A DNA stretch of 64,000 nucleotides. It comes from Eoetvoesia sp035555955. GTDB lineage: Bacteria; Pseudomonadota; Gammaproteobacteria; Burkholderiales; Burkholderiaceae_B. The position numbers and the translations under genes are program-made. The stretch covers positions 119,509 to 183,508 of the forward strand of contig NZ_DATMGA010000028.1 of the NCBI RefSeq assembly GCF_035555955.1. The letters are read 5' to 3'. Below are positions 17,634 to 26,868 of this stretch, piece by piece. Under the pieces are notes generated by a model. It made no database searches. It was given only the letters and a program-made list of their open reading frames with translations, and was not told the DNA's origin. How positions within the stretch are numbered: the stretch's first letter is position 1; each line of letters starts with the position of its first letter.

Positions 17634-18883
17634 GTTCACCTTCACTCTTGTCCGGCGATTCCGCTGTGCGGGCAAGTAATGCGACGCACGCGGGCGGGGC
17701 GGATTCCGCATCCAGTACCTTGTGGGCCGCATTCAGCACCGATGAAATGCGCGCCGAGGCCGAGGAGTTTCGCGGCTATGTGGCGCGCTGGGTCGACGAG
17801 CGGCTGATTCCCCAGGCGCAGGCCGATGACGAGCGGGGCGAATTTTCCCACGAGCTGTTCAGGGAATTGGGCGAGCTGGGTTATTACGGCGTCATGTATC
17901 CGGAAAGCGTTGGCGGCAGCGGGCTCAAGTACCCCTACACCTGCTTTACCGTGCTGTGCGACGAGCTGGCGCGAGGCTCTTTGGGCTTTGCCGCCGGGGT
18001 CTGCATGCATGGCTCCACGGCCACGCACACCATATTCCAGTGGGGCAGCGAGGCCCTGCACGAAAAATATCTGAAACCCGCGTTGCGGGGCGAGAAGGTG
18101 GGCGCGTTCGCCATTACCGAGCCGAACTCGGGCTCCGACGTGGCCTCGCTGCGCACCAAGGCAACCCGGGTGGATGGCGGCTACGTGCTGAACGGCACGA
18201 AGATATTCACCAGCAACGGCACGGTCGCCGATTTCATTACCGTCGTGGCGACGGTGGACCCCTCCAAAGGCTTGAAGGGCCTGGACTTGTTCCTGGTGGA
18301 TACGGCCACGCCGGGCTTTTCGGTGGGCCGGCGCCTGGAAAAATTCTGCGCGCATAGTTCGGATACGGCGGAGCTGGTGTTCGAGAACGTGTTCGTGCCG
18401 GACGAATGCCACCTCAACGATGGGGCCGCGGGCGGCTTCCTGAATGCCTACAAGGCGTTGACGGTGGATCGGATATTCACGGCGGCGCTGGCTCTGGGCA
18501 ACGGGCGCGCCGCCTACGGCGCGGCCCTGAAGTACGCCGGCGAGCGCAGCCAGTTCGGCCAGCCCATCGGCAAGTTCCAGGCCGTGCAGTTCAAGCTGGT
18601 GGACATGCTGGCCAAGCTGGAGCAGGCAAGGCTGTACACCTATCATGCGGCGGCCCTGGCCGACCAGGGCTTGCCGATTACGACCGAAGCGGCGTTGTCC
18701 AAGGTGATGGCCGGCGAGAGCTGCCACGAGGTCTGCCAGATGGCCATGTCGATTTTCGGCGGCTACGGTTTGATGAGCGAGTTTCCGGTGCAGCGGTTCT
18801 TGCGCGATTCTTTTTTCCCCTTGGTGGGCGGCGGCACCAGCGACATCATGCGCATGATCGTGGCGCGCCAGTTGGGGTTTTGA
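17630..18883 (+). CDS. Acyl-CoA dehydrogenase with non-canonical catalytic-base position
   Basis: 417 residues with all three ACAD domains. Visible are AFAITEPNSGSDVASL, GTKIFTSNG, and the C-terminal FGGYGLMSEFPVQRF. The usual catalytic glutamate of the YEGT motif (Glu376 in MCAD) is replaced: the stretch reads VGGGTSDIMR. At the position that carries the base in isovaleryl-CoA and long-chain dehydrogenases (LER in the helix before the AAA/LG segment) this protein has VDR, so an aspartate may serve. Divergent residues 1-40 are low complexity. FAD-dependent alpha,beta-dehydrogenation of the acyl-CoA made upstream is the likely role. Confidence 0.87.
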   Translation: MSSPSLLSGDSAVRASNATHAGGADSASSTLWAAFSTDEMRAEAEEFRGYVARWVDERLIPQAQADDERGEFSHELFRELGELGYYGVMYPESVGGSGLKYPYTCFTVLCDELARGSLGFAAGVCMHGSTATHTIFQWGSEALHEKYLKPALRGEKVGAFAITEPNSGSDVASLRTKATRVDGGYVLNGTKIFTSNGTVADFITVVATVDPSKGLKGLDLFLVDTATPGFSVGRRLEKFCAHSSDTAELVFENVFVPDECHLNDGAAGGFLNAYKALTVDRIFTAALALGNGRAAYGAALKYAGERSQFGQPIGKFQAVQFKLVDMLAKLEQARLYTYHAAALADQGLPITTEAALSKVMAGESCHEVCQMAMSIFGGYGLMSEFPVQRFLRDSFFPLVGGGTSDIMRMIVARQLGF

Positions 18884-18955
18884 AGCGGTGAACAGGGCCG
18901 AAAGCCCGGAAGTTCCTTGGTAGATGGGTTGTTGAATAAAAATCAGGAGACATAT

Positions 18956-20095
18956 ATGTTGAAAATGAAAAAGAATTTGCTGGTGCTTGCCGTGGCAATG
19001 GCCTTGCCGCTGGCGGCGCAGGCCGACGTAAAGGTCGGGGTCATCGTGGGCGAGACGGGGCCCGGAGCCTCGCTGGGCATTCCGTACAAGAATGCGTTTT
19101 CCGTCATGCCCAAGACGTTGGGCGGCGAGCCTGTCCACTACATCATCGTCGACGACCACACCGACACCAGCCAGGCGGTCAAGCAGGCCCGCAAGCTGAT
19201 CGAGCAGGACAAGGTGGACCTGGTCATCGGGTCGAGCAGCGTGCCGACCTGCATTGCGGTGGCCGAGGTGGCGCAGGAATTGAAGACGCCGCAGATCGCC
19301 TTGTCGCCCTCGCCGATCACGCCGGACAAGAACCCATGGATGTATTCCGTGCCGCAGCCCATGAACATCGCCATGAAGCCCATTGTCGAGAACATGAAAA
19401 AGCACGGCATCAAGAAGGTGGCGTACCTGGGGTTCTCGGACTCGTGGGGCGACCTGGTGCTGTCGGGCTTCAACCACAATATCAAGGGCTCGGACATTAC
19501 CGTGGTGGCCAACGAACGCTATGCGCGCAACGACACCAGCGTGGCCGGCCAGGTGCTGAAGCTTATTGCCTCCAAGCCCGATGCCATTTTGCTGGGCGGT
19601 TCTGGCACGCCCGCCGCGCTGCCGCACGCCACGCTGCGCGAGCGCGGCTACAAGGGGCCTATCTACAACAACCCCGCCATTATCAACAACGACTTCCTGC
19701 GTGTCGGCGGCAAGTCCGTCGAGGGCGCCTATGCCGTGACCGGCCCGGTGATGGTGGCCGAACAGCTGCCCGACAGCAACCCCATCAAGAAGGTGGCCAT
19801 GGACTTTACGCAAGCGTATGAAAAGGCCTACGGCCCGGGCACGCGCAACGCGTTCTCGGCCTATTCGTGGGACGCCTACCTGCTGGCCGACCAGGCCGTG
19901 GCCGCCGCGGTCAAGAAAGCCAAGCCGGGAACCCCCGAGTTCCGTTCGGCACTGCGCGATGCGCTGGAAGCCAGCAAGGAAGTGGTCGGCACGCACGCCG
20001 TCTACAACATGAGCAAAACCGACCACACCGGCGTGGACGACCGTTCCAGTGTCTTGGTGCAAATTGAAAACGGCAAGTGGAAGTTGATCAAGTAG
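18956..20095 (+). CDS. Orphan LivK-type ABC substrate-binding protein
   Basis: 379 residues with a Sec signal peptide cleaved after AQA near residue 23 (mature start DVKVGVIVGETGPG). An AGGAGA Shine-Dalgarno precedes ATG 18956. It is the last gene of the beta-oxidation-like operon and has no permease or ATPase genes beside it. It is clearly paralogous to the receptor at 44637-45806, sharing for example NERY-R-DTSV-GQ-LKLIA and SGTPAALP. It probably delivers the pathway's acid to a shared Liv pore. A terminator follows at 20125. Confidence 0.87.
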   Translation: MLKMKKNLLVLAVAMALPLAAQADVKVGVIVGETGPGASLGIPYKNAFSVMPKTLGGEPVHYIIVDDHTDTSQAVKQARKLIEQDKVDLVIGSSSVPTCIAVAEVAQELKTPQIALSPSPITPDKNPWMYSVPQPMNIAMKPIVENMKKHGIKKVAYLGFSDSWGDLVLSGFNHNIKGSDITVVANERYARNDTSVAGQVLKLIASKPDAILLGGSGTPAALPHATLRERGYKGPIYNNPAIINNDFLRVGGKSVEGAYAVTGPVMVAEQLPDSNPIKKVAMDFTQAYEKAYGPGTRNAFSAYSWDAYLLADQAVAAAVKKAKPGTPEFRSALRDALEASKEVVGTHAVYNMSKTDHTGVDDRSSVLVQIENGKWKLIK

Positions 20096-20124
20096 TACCG
20101 CAGCACTCTCTTCCGTCAGGGATT

Positions 20125-20147
20125 CGCGCCGCAAGGCGCGTTTTTTT
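20125..20147 (+). terminator. Rho-independent terminator of the 14025-20095 operon
   Basis: CGCGCC-GCAA-GGCGCG stem-loop immediately followed by seven T residues, 30 bp after the receptor stop codon. Confidence 0.9.
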
Positions 20148-20284
20148 ACTCGGGAGGCATCTAGAGCATTTTCGCTTCAGGTGTCTACACTGGCTTGAAT
20201 CTGGATTCTTGTTATCGGGGCGGGTGGTTTTTGGGTTCTTGAACGGCCGAGGAGCGCCTGCACCGGCGCGCTCAGGTCGCTGCG

Positions 20285-20375
20285 GCCCCGGCCATTTGGC
20301 CGGGGCTTCCCATGCCGACAGCCGTTTTCGGGCGCTCGCCGAACTCGGACGAACGGCCAGCCCTCGGCTGGCCGT
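20285..20375. repeat. GGCC-type hairpins in intergenic region
   Basis: Two strong palindromes lie in the otherwise geneless 20148-20560 stretch: a 9-bp stem GCCCCGGCC/GGCCGGGGC with loop ATTT at 20285-20306, and a 10-bp stem ACGGCCAGCC/GGCTGGCCGT with a 3-nt loop at 20353-20375. They match the architecture, though not the sequence, of the array at 8612-8808. No T-tract follows. No gene is supported in the rest of this stretch. Confidence 0.55.
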
Positions 20376-20561
20376 CAACGCCGTCCTCGAACAGCGGCTC
20401 GCTTGCCTCCCGAAAACAGCCGCCGCTACGGCTTGCTCCAACTTCGCTTACCGGCACAGGCGCTCCCCGGCCTTGCGGTAGTGATTAGCGGCGAAACCCC
20501 TTCTTCGAACTTAGGCATTGTCGACCAGTGTAAATATTTAAGCTGAAATTGCTCTAGCCGT

Positions 20562-20663
20562 GCAAGCAGTGCAGCGTGGGGGTATTTTTCGCCGCCGGGC
20601 CGCCCCAAGGCGAAAAGCGCCCCCTTGGGGGCAGCGAGGCGCGTAGCGACGAAGCGTGGGGGG
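20562..20663. repeat. Dispersed intergenic repeat, copy 1
   Basis: The segment GGGCCGCCCCAAGGCGAAA followed by a GCCCCC-TTGGGGGC hairpin and flanked by GCAG-GTGGGGG on both sides recurs with a few changes at 38446-38558. The two copies lie in unrelated intergenic regions, so this is a dispersed repeat of the genome rather than part of either locus. Confidence 0.7.
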
Positions 20664-20672
20664 ACGTATGAA

Positions 20673-20866
20673 TCAGGCCGCCTGGCGATCGGGCAAGCGC
20701 ACGTCCACAAGGATTTCCGAATAAGGGGCGAAGACCTGCCCTCTGCCGCCTTGCTCTTTTTCCACCACTTGCCATTCGATCAGCTTGCCGATGTCGTCAT
20801 GTACGTTTTTATAGTCGCGTCCCAGCAGGCTCGCCAGTTCGGCGACGGCCTGTTTCAGGACGCGGG
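20673..20866 (-). pseudogene. 3' fragment of a winged-helix DNA-binding protein (HVO_A0114-like)
   Basis: A minus-strand frame ending at TGA 20673-20675 encodes about 64 residues with a clear winged helix: VAELASLLGRDYKNVHDDI, then KLIEWQVVEKEQGG and a C-terminal strand ending RLPDRQAA. The LGRDYKNVH...L pattern is typical of the C-terminal wHTH of HVO_A0114-type regulators. There is no ATG in frame, and the 5' side runs into the NTF2-like gene (stop at 20855), so the N-terminal half is missing. It lies directly beside a dispersed repeat, which may mark the deletion point. Confidence 0.55.
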
Positions 20867-21244
20867 AATGACCGTCGAAGCCCAGGCCAGCAACTGCCAG
20901 CGGCCGTCGCGGTTTATCCAGACTGTCTGGAAAAGGTTGTTGAGATTCTTGTGCGTGCCGTTGACGATCACCTCGATGCGGGCCTGGCCGTGCATGAGTG
21001 CGATGTCGCCGTAAAAGCTGCTGCGGATGTTGCTGCGCTCGATGGCCACATACTTGGCTTTGCGGTTGCGCAAGGCCTCGATGTACTGGCTTTTGTTGTC
21101 GACGCTGGCCGAAGAATGGGTATAGACAAGCTCGTCGGCCAGCAGGCGATCCAGGGCTTCCAGGTCGCCCGCCAGCATGGCCTTGCAGCGTTCGTCATCG
21201 GCCTGGTTCAGCGCTTTTTCGTTGTCGTCGTGCGGCGTGGTCAT
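20855..21244 (-). CDS. SnoaL-like / DUF4440 nuclear transport factor 2 family protein
   Basis: 129 residues with the NTF2-like cone fold pattern: N-terminal helix DDERCKAMLAGDLEALDRLL, then LADELVYTHSSA and C-terminal RDGRWQLLAWAST. Proteins of this family are small cytoplasmic enzymes or binding proteins of varied function; no catalytic role can be assigned. Its 3' end overlaps a regulator fragment. It is separated by 56 bp from hslU and transcribed in the same direction. Confidence 0.8.
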   Translation of the reverse strand: MTTPHDDNEKALNQADDERCKAMLAGDLEALDRLLADELVYTHSSASVDNKSQYIEALRNRKAKYVAIERSNIRSSFYGDIALMHGQARIEVIVNGTHKNLNNLFQTVWINRDGRWQLLAWASTVIPAS

Positions 21245-21300
21245 TGTCTTCGCTCCTTGAGTGCGGGTTCATGCTCTTGCACGAGCCCGCCGTCGTGCGG

Positions 21301-22632
<1,332 letters not shown>

Positions 22633-22681
22633 GGTGGTATCCGGGTGCGCCGCGCGGATGGCGCGGCTTGGTGCGGTGTGT

Positions 22682-23215
22682 TTACAGCGTTTCGACGATG
22701 TGGTTCTGGTTGGTGTAGATGCACAGGTCGCCGGCGATTTCCAGCGACTTCTTCACGATGTCGGCGGGAGGCAGGTCGGTGTTGTGCAGCAACGCCAGGG
22801 CGGCGGATTGGGCATAGGCGCCGCCCGAGCCGATGGCGGCGATGCCGTGCTCGGGCTCGAGCACGTCGCCGTTGCCGCTGAGAATGAGGGAATGGTCGCG
22901 GTCGGCCACGATGAGCATGGCTTCGAGGCGGCGCAGCACGCGGTCGGTGCGCCAGTCCTTGGTGAGCTCGACGGCGGCGCGCATGAGGTGGCCCTGGTGC
23001 TTTTCGAGCTTGGCCTCGAAGCGCTCTTGAAGGGTGAAGGCGTCGGCGGTGGCGCCGGCGAAGCCCGCCAGGATCTTGTCGTGGTACAGGCGGCGGATTT
23101 TACGTGCCGTGCCCTTGAAGACGATGTTGCCGAGGGTGACCTGGCCATCGCCGCCGATGGCGACTTCGTTGCCGCGGCGGACGCTGATGATGGTGGTGGC
23201 GTGAAATTGTTCCAT
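22682..23215 (-). CDS. hslV: ATP-dependent protease subunit HslV
   Basis: 177 residues from ATG 23215. The catalytic N-terminal threonine lies in MEQFHATTIISVRRG, so a six- or seven-residue propeptide must be removed, rather than only Met as in E. coli. This extension is usual in Bordetella-type homologues. GDGQVTLG and GSGGAYAQSAA are family motifs. Threonine peptidase dodecamer partner of HslU. A further upstream ATG would add 13 residues but has no better ribosome site. Confidence 0.96.
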   Translation of the reverse strand: MEQFHATTIISVRRGNEVAIGGDGQVTLGNIVFKGTARKIRRLYHDKILAGFAGATADAFTLQERFEAKLEKHQGHLMRAAVELTKDWRTDRVLRRLEAMLIVADRDHSLILSGNGDVLEPEHGIAAIGSGGAYAQSAALALLHNTDLPPADIVKKSLEIAGDLCIYTNQNHIVETL

Positions 23216-23374
23216 GAGATCTTCCTTTGAAGAGCTTAAGTGGGGCCGGATCACGAAAGTTCAAGAGGAAGAATAGCGCAGGCGGGCGCAGGAGGATGGC
23301 TGGCGATGCCGGCAAGAGTATAACCAGTTGTTACCGGCAAGAAGGGGCGGACGTTCTGTCGGGCTTATGTGCAA

Positions 23375-23396
23375 TGGGCTGCCGGAAGGCAGCCCA
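23375..23396 (-). terminator. Possible terminator downstream of dksA
   Basis: A perfect 9-bp stem TGGGCTGCC/GGCAGCCCA with tetraloop GGAA lies 80 bp past the dksA stop and before hslV. There is no clear U-tract on the minus strand, so termination is likely but not certain. Confidence 0.45.
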
Positions 23397-23476
23397 TGCT
23401 ACGTGAAAACCGGCGCAAGCGCCTCGGCGCGGAGCATTCCGGGCTGGCCGGGCGCGAGGCCCGCGGGAAAGAAGAT

Positions 23477-23920
23477 TTAATCGCCGTACAGCTTCTGGCG
23501 CATTTCGCGGCGTTCCTGGGCTTCGAGCGAAAGCGTGGCTGTGGGGCGGGCCAGCAGGCGCTGCAGCCCGATGGGCTCGCCGGTTTCCTCGCACCAGCCG
23601 TATTCACCGGAGTCGATCAGGTTGATGGACTGCTGCACTTTCTTGAGCAGCTTGCGTTCGCGGTCGCGTGTGCGCAGTTCCAGCGCGTGCTCTTCTTCGA
23701 TGGTGGCACGGTCGGCGGGGTCGGGAACGAATTGCGTTTCGCGCAGGTTCTCGGTGGTCGTGTCGGCGTTGTTCAGGATGTCCTGCTCCAGCTGCTTGAG
23801 CCGGTTGCGGAAGAACGCCAACTGCGCCTCGTTCATGTAGTCGGACTCCGGCATAGCCAAAAGTTCTTTTTCCGTCAGTAAGTGGCTTTCGGCTTTAATG
23901 GCGGTTGATTTCGTGGCCAT
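23477..23920 (-). CDS. dksA: RNA polymerase-binding transcription factor DksA (one-cysteine form)
   Basis: 147 residues from ATG 23920. The coiled-coil tip region is NNADTTTENL and DPADRATIEEE. The C-terminal zinc-finger region reads WCEETGEPIG...ARPTATLSLEA, retaining only one of the four cysteines of E. coli DksA. This form is common in alpha- and betaproteobacteria and is regarded as functional without zinc. With ppGpp it tunes rRNA and amino-acid promoter activity through the secondary channel of RNA polymerase. Confidence 0.95.
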   Translation of the reverse strand: MATKSTAIKAESHLLTEKELLAMPESDYMNEAQLAFFRNRLKQLEQDILNNADTTTENLRETQFVPDPADRATIEEEHALELRTRDRERKLLKKVQQSINLIDSGEYGWCEETGEPIGLQRLLARPTATLSLEAQERREMRQKLYGD

Positions 23921-24002
23921 GGTGTTACCCCTTTCAATAAACTGTCGTGCTGGTTCTTGTCCCGAGTCGACGGCCAAGCCATTTAAGAGCTTGGCTGAGT
24001 CC

Positions 24003-25121
24003 TTAGGCCAGACACTGTTCTAAGCCCGAAGTAAAAATATCCTCGGGGAGTTTGCGACCAATAAATACCATTTTGGTATTGGGTTTTTCATTGGCAAACC
24101 AGGGTTTGCCGGGTTCGGCGCCCATCATCATGTGCACGCCCTGAAAGAGCATACGACGATTGATGCCTTTTAAGTACAGAATCCCTTTGTAGCGCAGGAG
24201 ATCGGGGCCGTAGACCTGGATGATGCCGCCCAGGAAGTCTTCGAGGCGTTCCGGGTCGAACGGCTTGTTCGAGCGGAACACGAAGGCGCCGATTTCGTCG
24301 TTGTGATGCGCGTGGTGGTGATCGTGATGATCGTGGTCGCAGCCGGGGCCGCATTCGCCCTCGTGGTCATGATCGTGATGTTCGTGCCCGTGATCGTGGT
24401 GCCCGTGGCCATGGTCGTGGTCGTGCGCCGCATCGGGGTGTTCGTCGGCCAGGAATTCCGGGTCGATGTCCAGGATGGTGTTCAGGTTGAAGCCGCTGAT
24501 GTCCAGCAGCGACTTGATCTCGGTTTCGCCGAAATGCACGGGCGTGATGGGCGCGCGCGGGTTGATGTGCACCAAGCGCGAACGCAGGGCGGCGTAGTCG
24601 GCTTCGTTGACCAGGTCTTTTTTGGAAACCAGGATGCGGTCGGCGAACCCGACCTGCTTTTGCGCTTCTTCTTGCTTGTCCAGCGTTTCCATGCCGTGCT
24701 TGGCGTCGACCACGGTAATGACGGAGTCCAGGCGATAGTACTGGGCGATGTCGTCGTCCATGAAGAAGGTTTGGCAGACGGGGCCTGGATTGGCCATTCC
24801 GGTGGTTTCGAGCACGATGCGCTCGAACTTGATGTCGCCGGCTTCGCGCCGGGCGCGCAGGTCGTTGAGCGCCTGCTGCAGGTCGCCGCGCACGGTGCAG
24901 CAAACGCAGCCGTTGCTCAGTTCGACGATTTGTTCCTCGCCTTCCTGGACCAGCAGTTCGTGGTCGATGCTTTCGGGCCCGAATTCGTTTTCGATGACGG
25001 CGATGCGCTGGCCGTGGTATTCGGTAAGAATACGTTTGAGCAGCGTTGTTTTACCAGCACCGAGAAAACCGGTTAATACAGTGACGGGAACCATTTTTTC
25101 GAGGCTAAGGGCGGCATTCAT
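24003..25121 (-). CDS. COG0523 (CobW/ZNG1-type) GTPase, probable zinc metallochaperone
   Basis: 372 residues. The P-loop TGFLGAGKTTLL is at the N-terminus and is followed by the metal-binding CxCC motif (SNGCVCCTVRGD). A long His/Asp-rich segment at about residues 228-275 (HDHDHGHGHHDHGHEHH and more) is a typical zinc buffer. The CobW_C domain follows. It lies one gene away from zur and the zinc ABC importer, which supports a role in delivering zinc under limitation. Its own AT-rich upstream region (25122-25300) shows no clear Zur palindrome. Confidence 0.92.
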   Translation of the reverse strand: MNAALSLEKMVPVTVLTGFLGAGKTTLLKRILTEYHGQRIAVIENEFGPESIDHELLVQEGEEQIVELSNGCVCCTVRGDLQQALNDLRARREAGDIKFERIVLETTGMANPGPVCQTFFMDDDIAQYYRLDSVITVVDAKHGMETLDKQEEAQKQVGFADRILVSKKDLVNEADYAALRSRLVHINPRAPITPVHFGETEIKSLLDISGFNLNTILDIDPEFLADEHPDAAHDHDHGHGHHDHGHEHHDHDHEGECGPGCDHDHHDHHHAHHNDEIGAFVFRSNKPFDPERLEDFLGGIIQVYGPDLLRYKGILYLKGINRRMLFQGVHMMMGAEPGKPWFANEKPNTKMVFIGRKLPEDIFTSGLEQCLA

Positions 25122-25365
25122 TGTTGGACTCGCTTAACGCGGAACGAACATTGCAATGCGCTGTTTTAGCGACGACTACTTTATTCTTACCGCGTAAAAA
25201 AATACATAACGTGCGATTACAGCACAGCATACGCTTAAGAGCAAACTTTAGCGTTTCTCTTTGTATTTTAAGGGAAAATACTGACTGATCGCTGGCTTGC
25301 AGGGGGAACCCGGGGGCGGGCCGGTTTCGTGGCCGGGACTCGCTAATGATATGGGTTAACAGGCC

Positions 25366-25848
25366 CTAATGGGAGTGCGCAGCGGGATGGCCCCTCTGCT
25401 GGTGGCATTTGCCGCAAAGCGCGCGCACTTCGGTTTCGTGGCTGGCCAGCACAAAGCCTGCGCCGGCCACTTTTTTGGCAAGCCGGCGGCTGAGGTCGGG
25501 GTCGCTGAGCTCGGCCACCGCGCCGCATTGCGTGCAAATGACCAGAAGATCGTGGGGCTCGCCGCCGGCGTCCAGGCAGGCCGACCAGGCGTTTACGGCG
25601 TCCAGTCTATGGATGAGCCCTTCTTCGATAAGGAAATCCAGGGCGCGGTAGACCGTGGGCGGCGCCGCGCCGGGCTGCACGATGCGGATTTCATCGAGCA
25701 GTTCGTAGGCCTTGACGCCGCGTTTTTGCCGCAGCAGGATTTCCAGGACTTTGCGCCGTATGGGCGTAAGGCGCTTGCCGCGCTGCAGGCACAGTTGCTC
25801 GGCGGTGTCGAGTTGTTCGGCAATGGAGGAAGTGCGGCTGGCGGACAT
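25366..25848 (-). CDS. zur: Fur-family zinc uptake regulator Zur
   Basis: 160 residues. The N-terminal winged helix (RKVLEILLRQKRGVKAYELL) is followed by the dimerisation domain with CTQCG and a second C-x-x-C (CGKCHQQRGH), the structural zinc site of Fur/Zur proteins. C-terminal residues are His-rich. It is divergent from the zinc importer genes across a region holding a perfect 18-bp palindrome. It represses zinc uptake genes when zinc is replete. Confidence 0.92.
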   Translation of the reverse strand: MSASRTSSIAEQLDTAEQLCLQRGKRLTPIRRKVLEILLRQKRGVKAYELLDEIRIVQPGAAPPTVYRALDFLIEEGLIHRLDAVNAWSACLDAGGEPHDLLVICTQCGAVAELSDPDLSRRLAKKVAGAGFVLASHETEVRALCGKCHQQRGHPAAHSH

Positions 25849-25924
25849 ATGGAGTGCGGCGCTGGCGGTCGGTGAACGTGCTTTTTATAGCAGAAATACG
25901 GGGCCGCGGCTTGGGGCGGCTGTA

Positions 25925-25942
25925 GTTATGTTATAACATAAC
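25925..25942. promoter_or_regulatory. Probable Zur operator (Zur box)
   Basis: GTTATGTTATAACATAAC is a perfect 18-bp palindrome midway between zur and the zinc importer operon. It resembles the Zur box core (TGTTATA-N-TATAACA) known in other proteobacteria. It is placed to control both divergent transcripts. Confidence 0.85.
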
Positions 25943-25995
25943 CCTTTTGCTTTTCCACCTTCCGGCAAAGCCTTTACCTGCACAGTTCGTTTTCC

Positions 25996-26142
25996 ATGCC
26001 CCGTCCATTCAGGTCTTCCCGCGGTAAATCCCCGTACAGGGGGTCGGTGTTGCTGGCCTCCGGCGCCGAGCGTGTTGTCCGCGCCCTGGCGGCCTCGGCG
26101 TTCCTGTGGGCGCTGACGGGCTGGGCCATGGGGTGGTGGTAG
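25996..26142 (+). CDS. Possible 48-residue membrane peptide at the head of the zinc operon
   Basis: A 49-codon frame (ATG 25996 to TAG) encodes a basic N-terminus (MPRPFRSSRGK) and one hydrophobic segment with five tryptophans overall (FLWALTGWAMGWW at the end). It lies between the Zur box and the znuC-type gene, ending 9 bp before the latter, so it would be on the same transcript. The Shine-Dalgarno is weak and no homology can be judged by eye. It may equally be leader RNA. Confidence 0.35.
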   Translation: MPRPFRSSRGKSPYRGSVLLASGAERVVRALAASAFLWALTGWAMGWW

Positions 26143-26151
26143 GCAAGCATC

Positions 26152-26868
26152 ATGTCGCAACCGGTCATCGAATTCGATCAGGTATCGCTGGGCTGGCGCG
26201 ATCGCGTTGCCCTGCGCGATGTCACGGGAACGTTTGCGCGCGGGTCGCTGACCGCGGTCGTCGGCCCCAACGGGGCGGGCAAGTCTACCTTGCTCAAGGC
26301 CATCATGGGGCAGCTCAGCCCCCTGCGCGGCCAGATACGGCTGGCCGGCGAGGCGCGCACCGAAATGGCCTGTCTGCCCCAGGCCGGCGAGCTGGACAAA
26401 ACCTTTCCCATCAGCGTCTACGACCTGGTCGCCATGGGGGCCTGGCGCCGGGTGGGCGCCTGGCGACGCTTCAGCAAGCAAGAGCATGAACGCGTATTGC
26501 ACGCCCTGGAAACCGTGGGGCTGGCCGATTTCGGCGCGCGCATCATCGGCACTTTGTCGGGCGGGCAGTTGCAGCGCGCCTTGTTTGCGCGGCTGCTTCT
26601 GCACGATGCGCATATCCTGCTGCTGGACGAGCCGTTCGCGGCGGTGGACCGCGCCACGACCGACGACCTCATGGAGCTGCTGCATACCTGGAACAGCGAA
26701 GGACGCACGGTCATTGCGGTGCTGCACGACCTGGAAATGGTGCGCGCCGCATTCCCCGAGGCGCTGCTGCTGGCCGGGCAGGTGGTGGCGTGGGGCGACA
26801 CGCCATCGGTGCTGACGCCTGAGAACCTGCATCTTGCGCGCCATTTGTGCGCGGGAGACTACTTATGA
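26152..26868 (+). CDS. znuC: Zinc ABC transporter ATP-binding protein
   Basis: 238 residues. Walker A is GPNGAGKST, signature LSGGQLQR, Walker B ILLLDEPFAAVDR, and the H-loop LHDLEM. It belongs to the metal (Zn/Mn) ABC family, judged by its partners: an ABC-3 permease overlapping by 4 bp and a His-rich receptor downstream. Placed under the Zur box at 25925. Confidence 0.9.
   Translation: MSQPVIEFDQVSLGWRDRVALRDVTGTFARGSLTAVVGPNGAGKSTLLKAIMGQLSPLRGQIRLAGEARTEMACLPQAGELDKTFPISVYDLVAMGAWRRVGAWRRFSKQEHERVLHALETVGLADFGARIIGTLSGGQLQRALFARLLLHDAHILLLDEPFAAVDRATTDDLMELLHTWNSEGRTVIAVLHDLEMVRAAFPEALLLAGQVVAWGDTPSVLTPENLHLARHLCAGDYL

Noticed and set aside
17642..20134. An 830-codon antisense frame opposite the acyl-CoA dehydrogenase and receptor genes
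   Set aside because: It has His/Gln/Arg-rich composition without any domain pattern. The plus-strand genes are clearly real.
22682..23215. Extra residues before the catalytic threonine of HslV
   Set aside because: The short MEQFHA propeptide is typical of Bordetella-type HslV and is removed on maturation.
23477..23920. Loss of three of four zinc-finger cysteines in DksA
   Set aside because: This one-cysteine form is the standard DksA in many alpha- and betaproteobacteria, so it is not a novelty.
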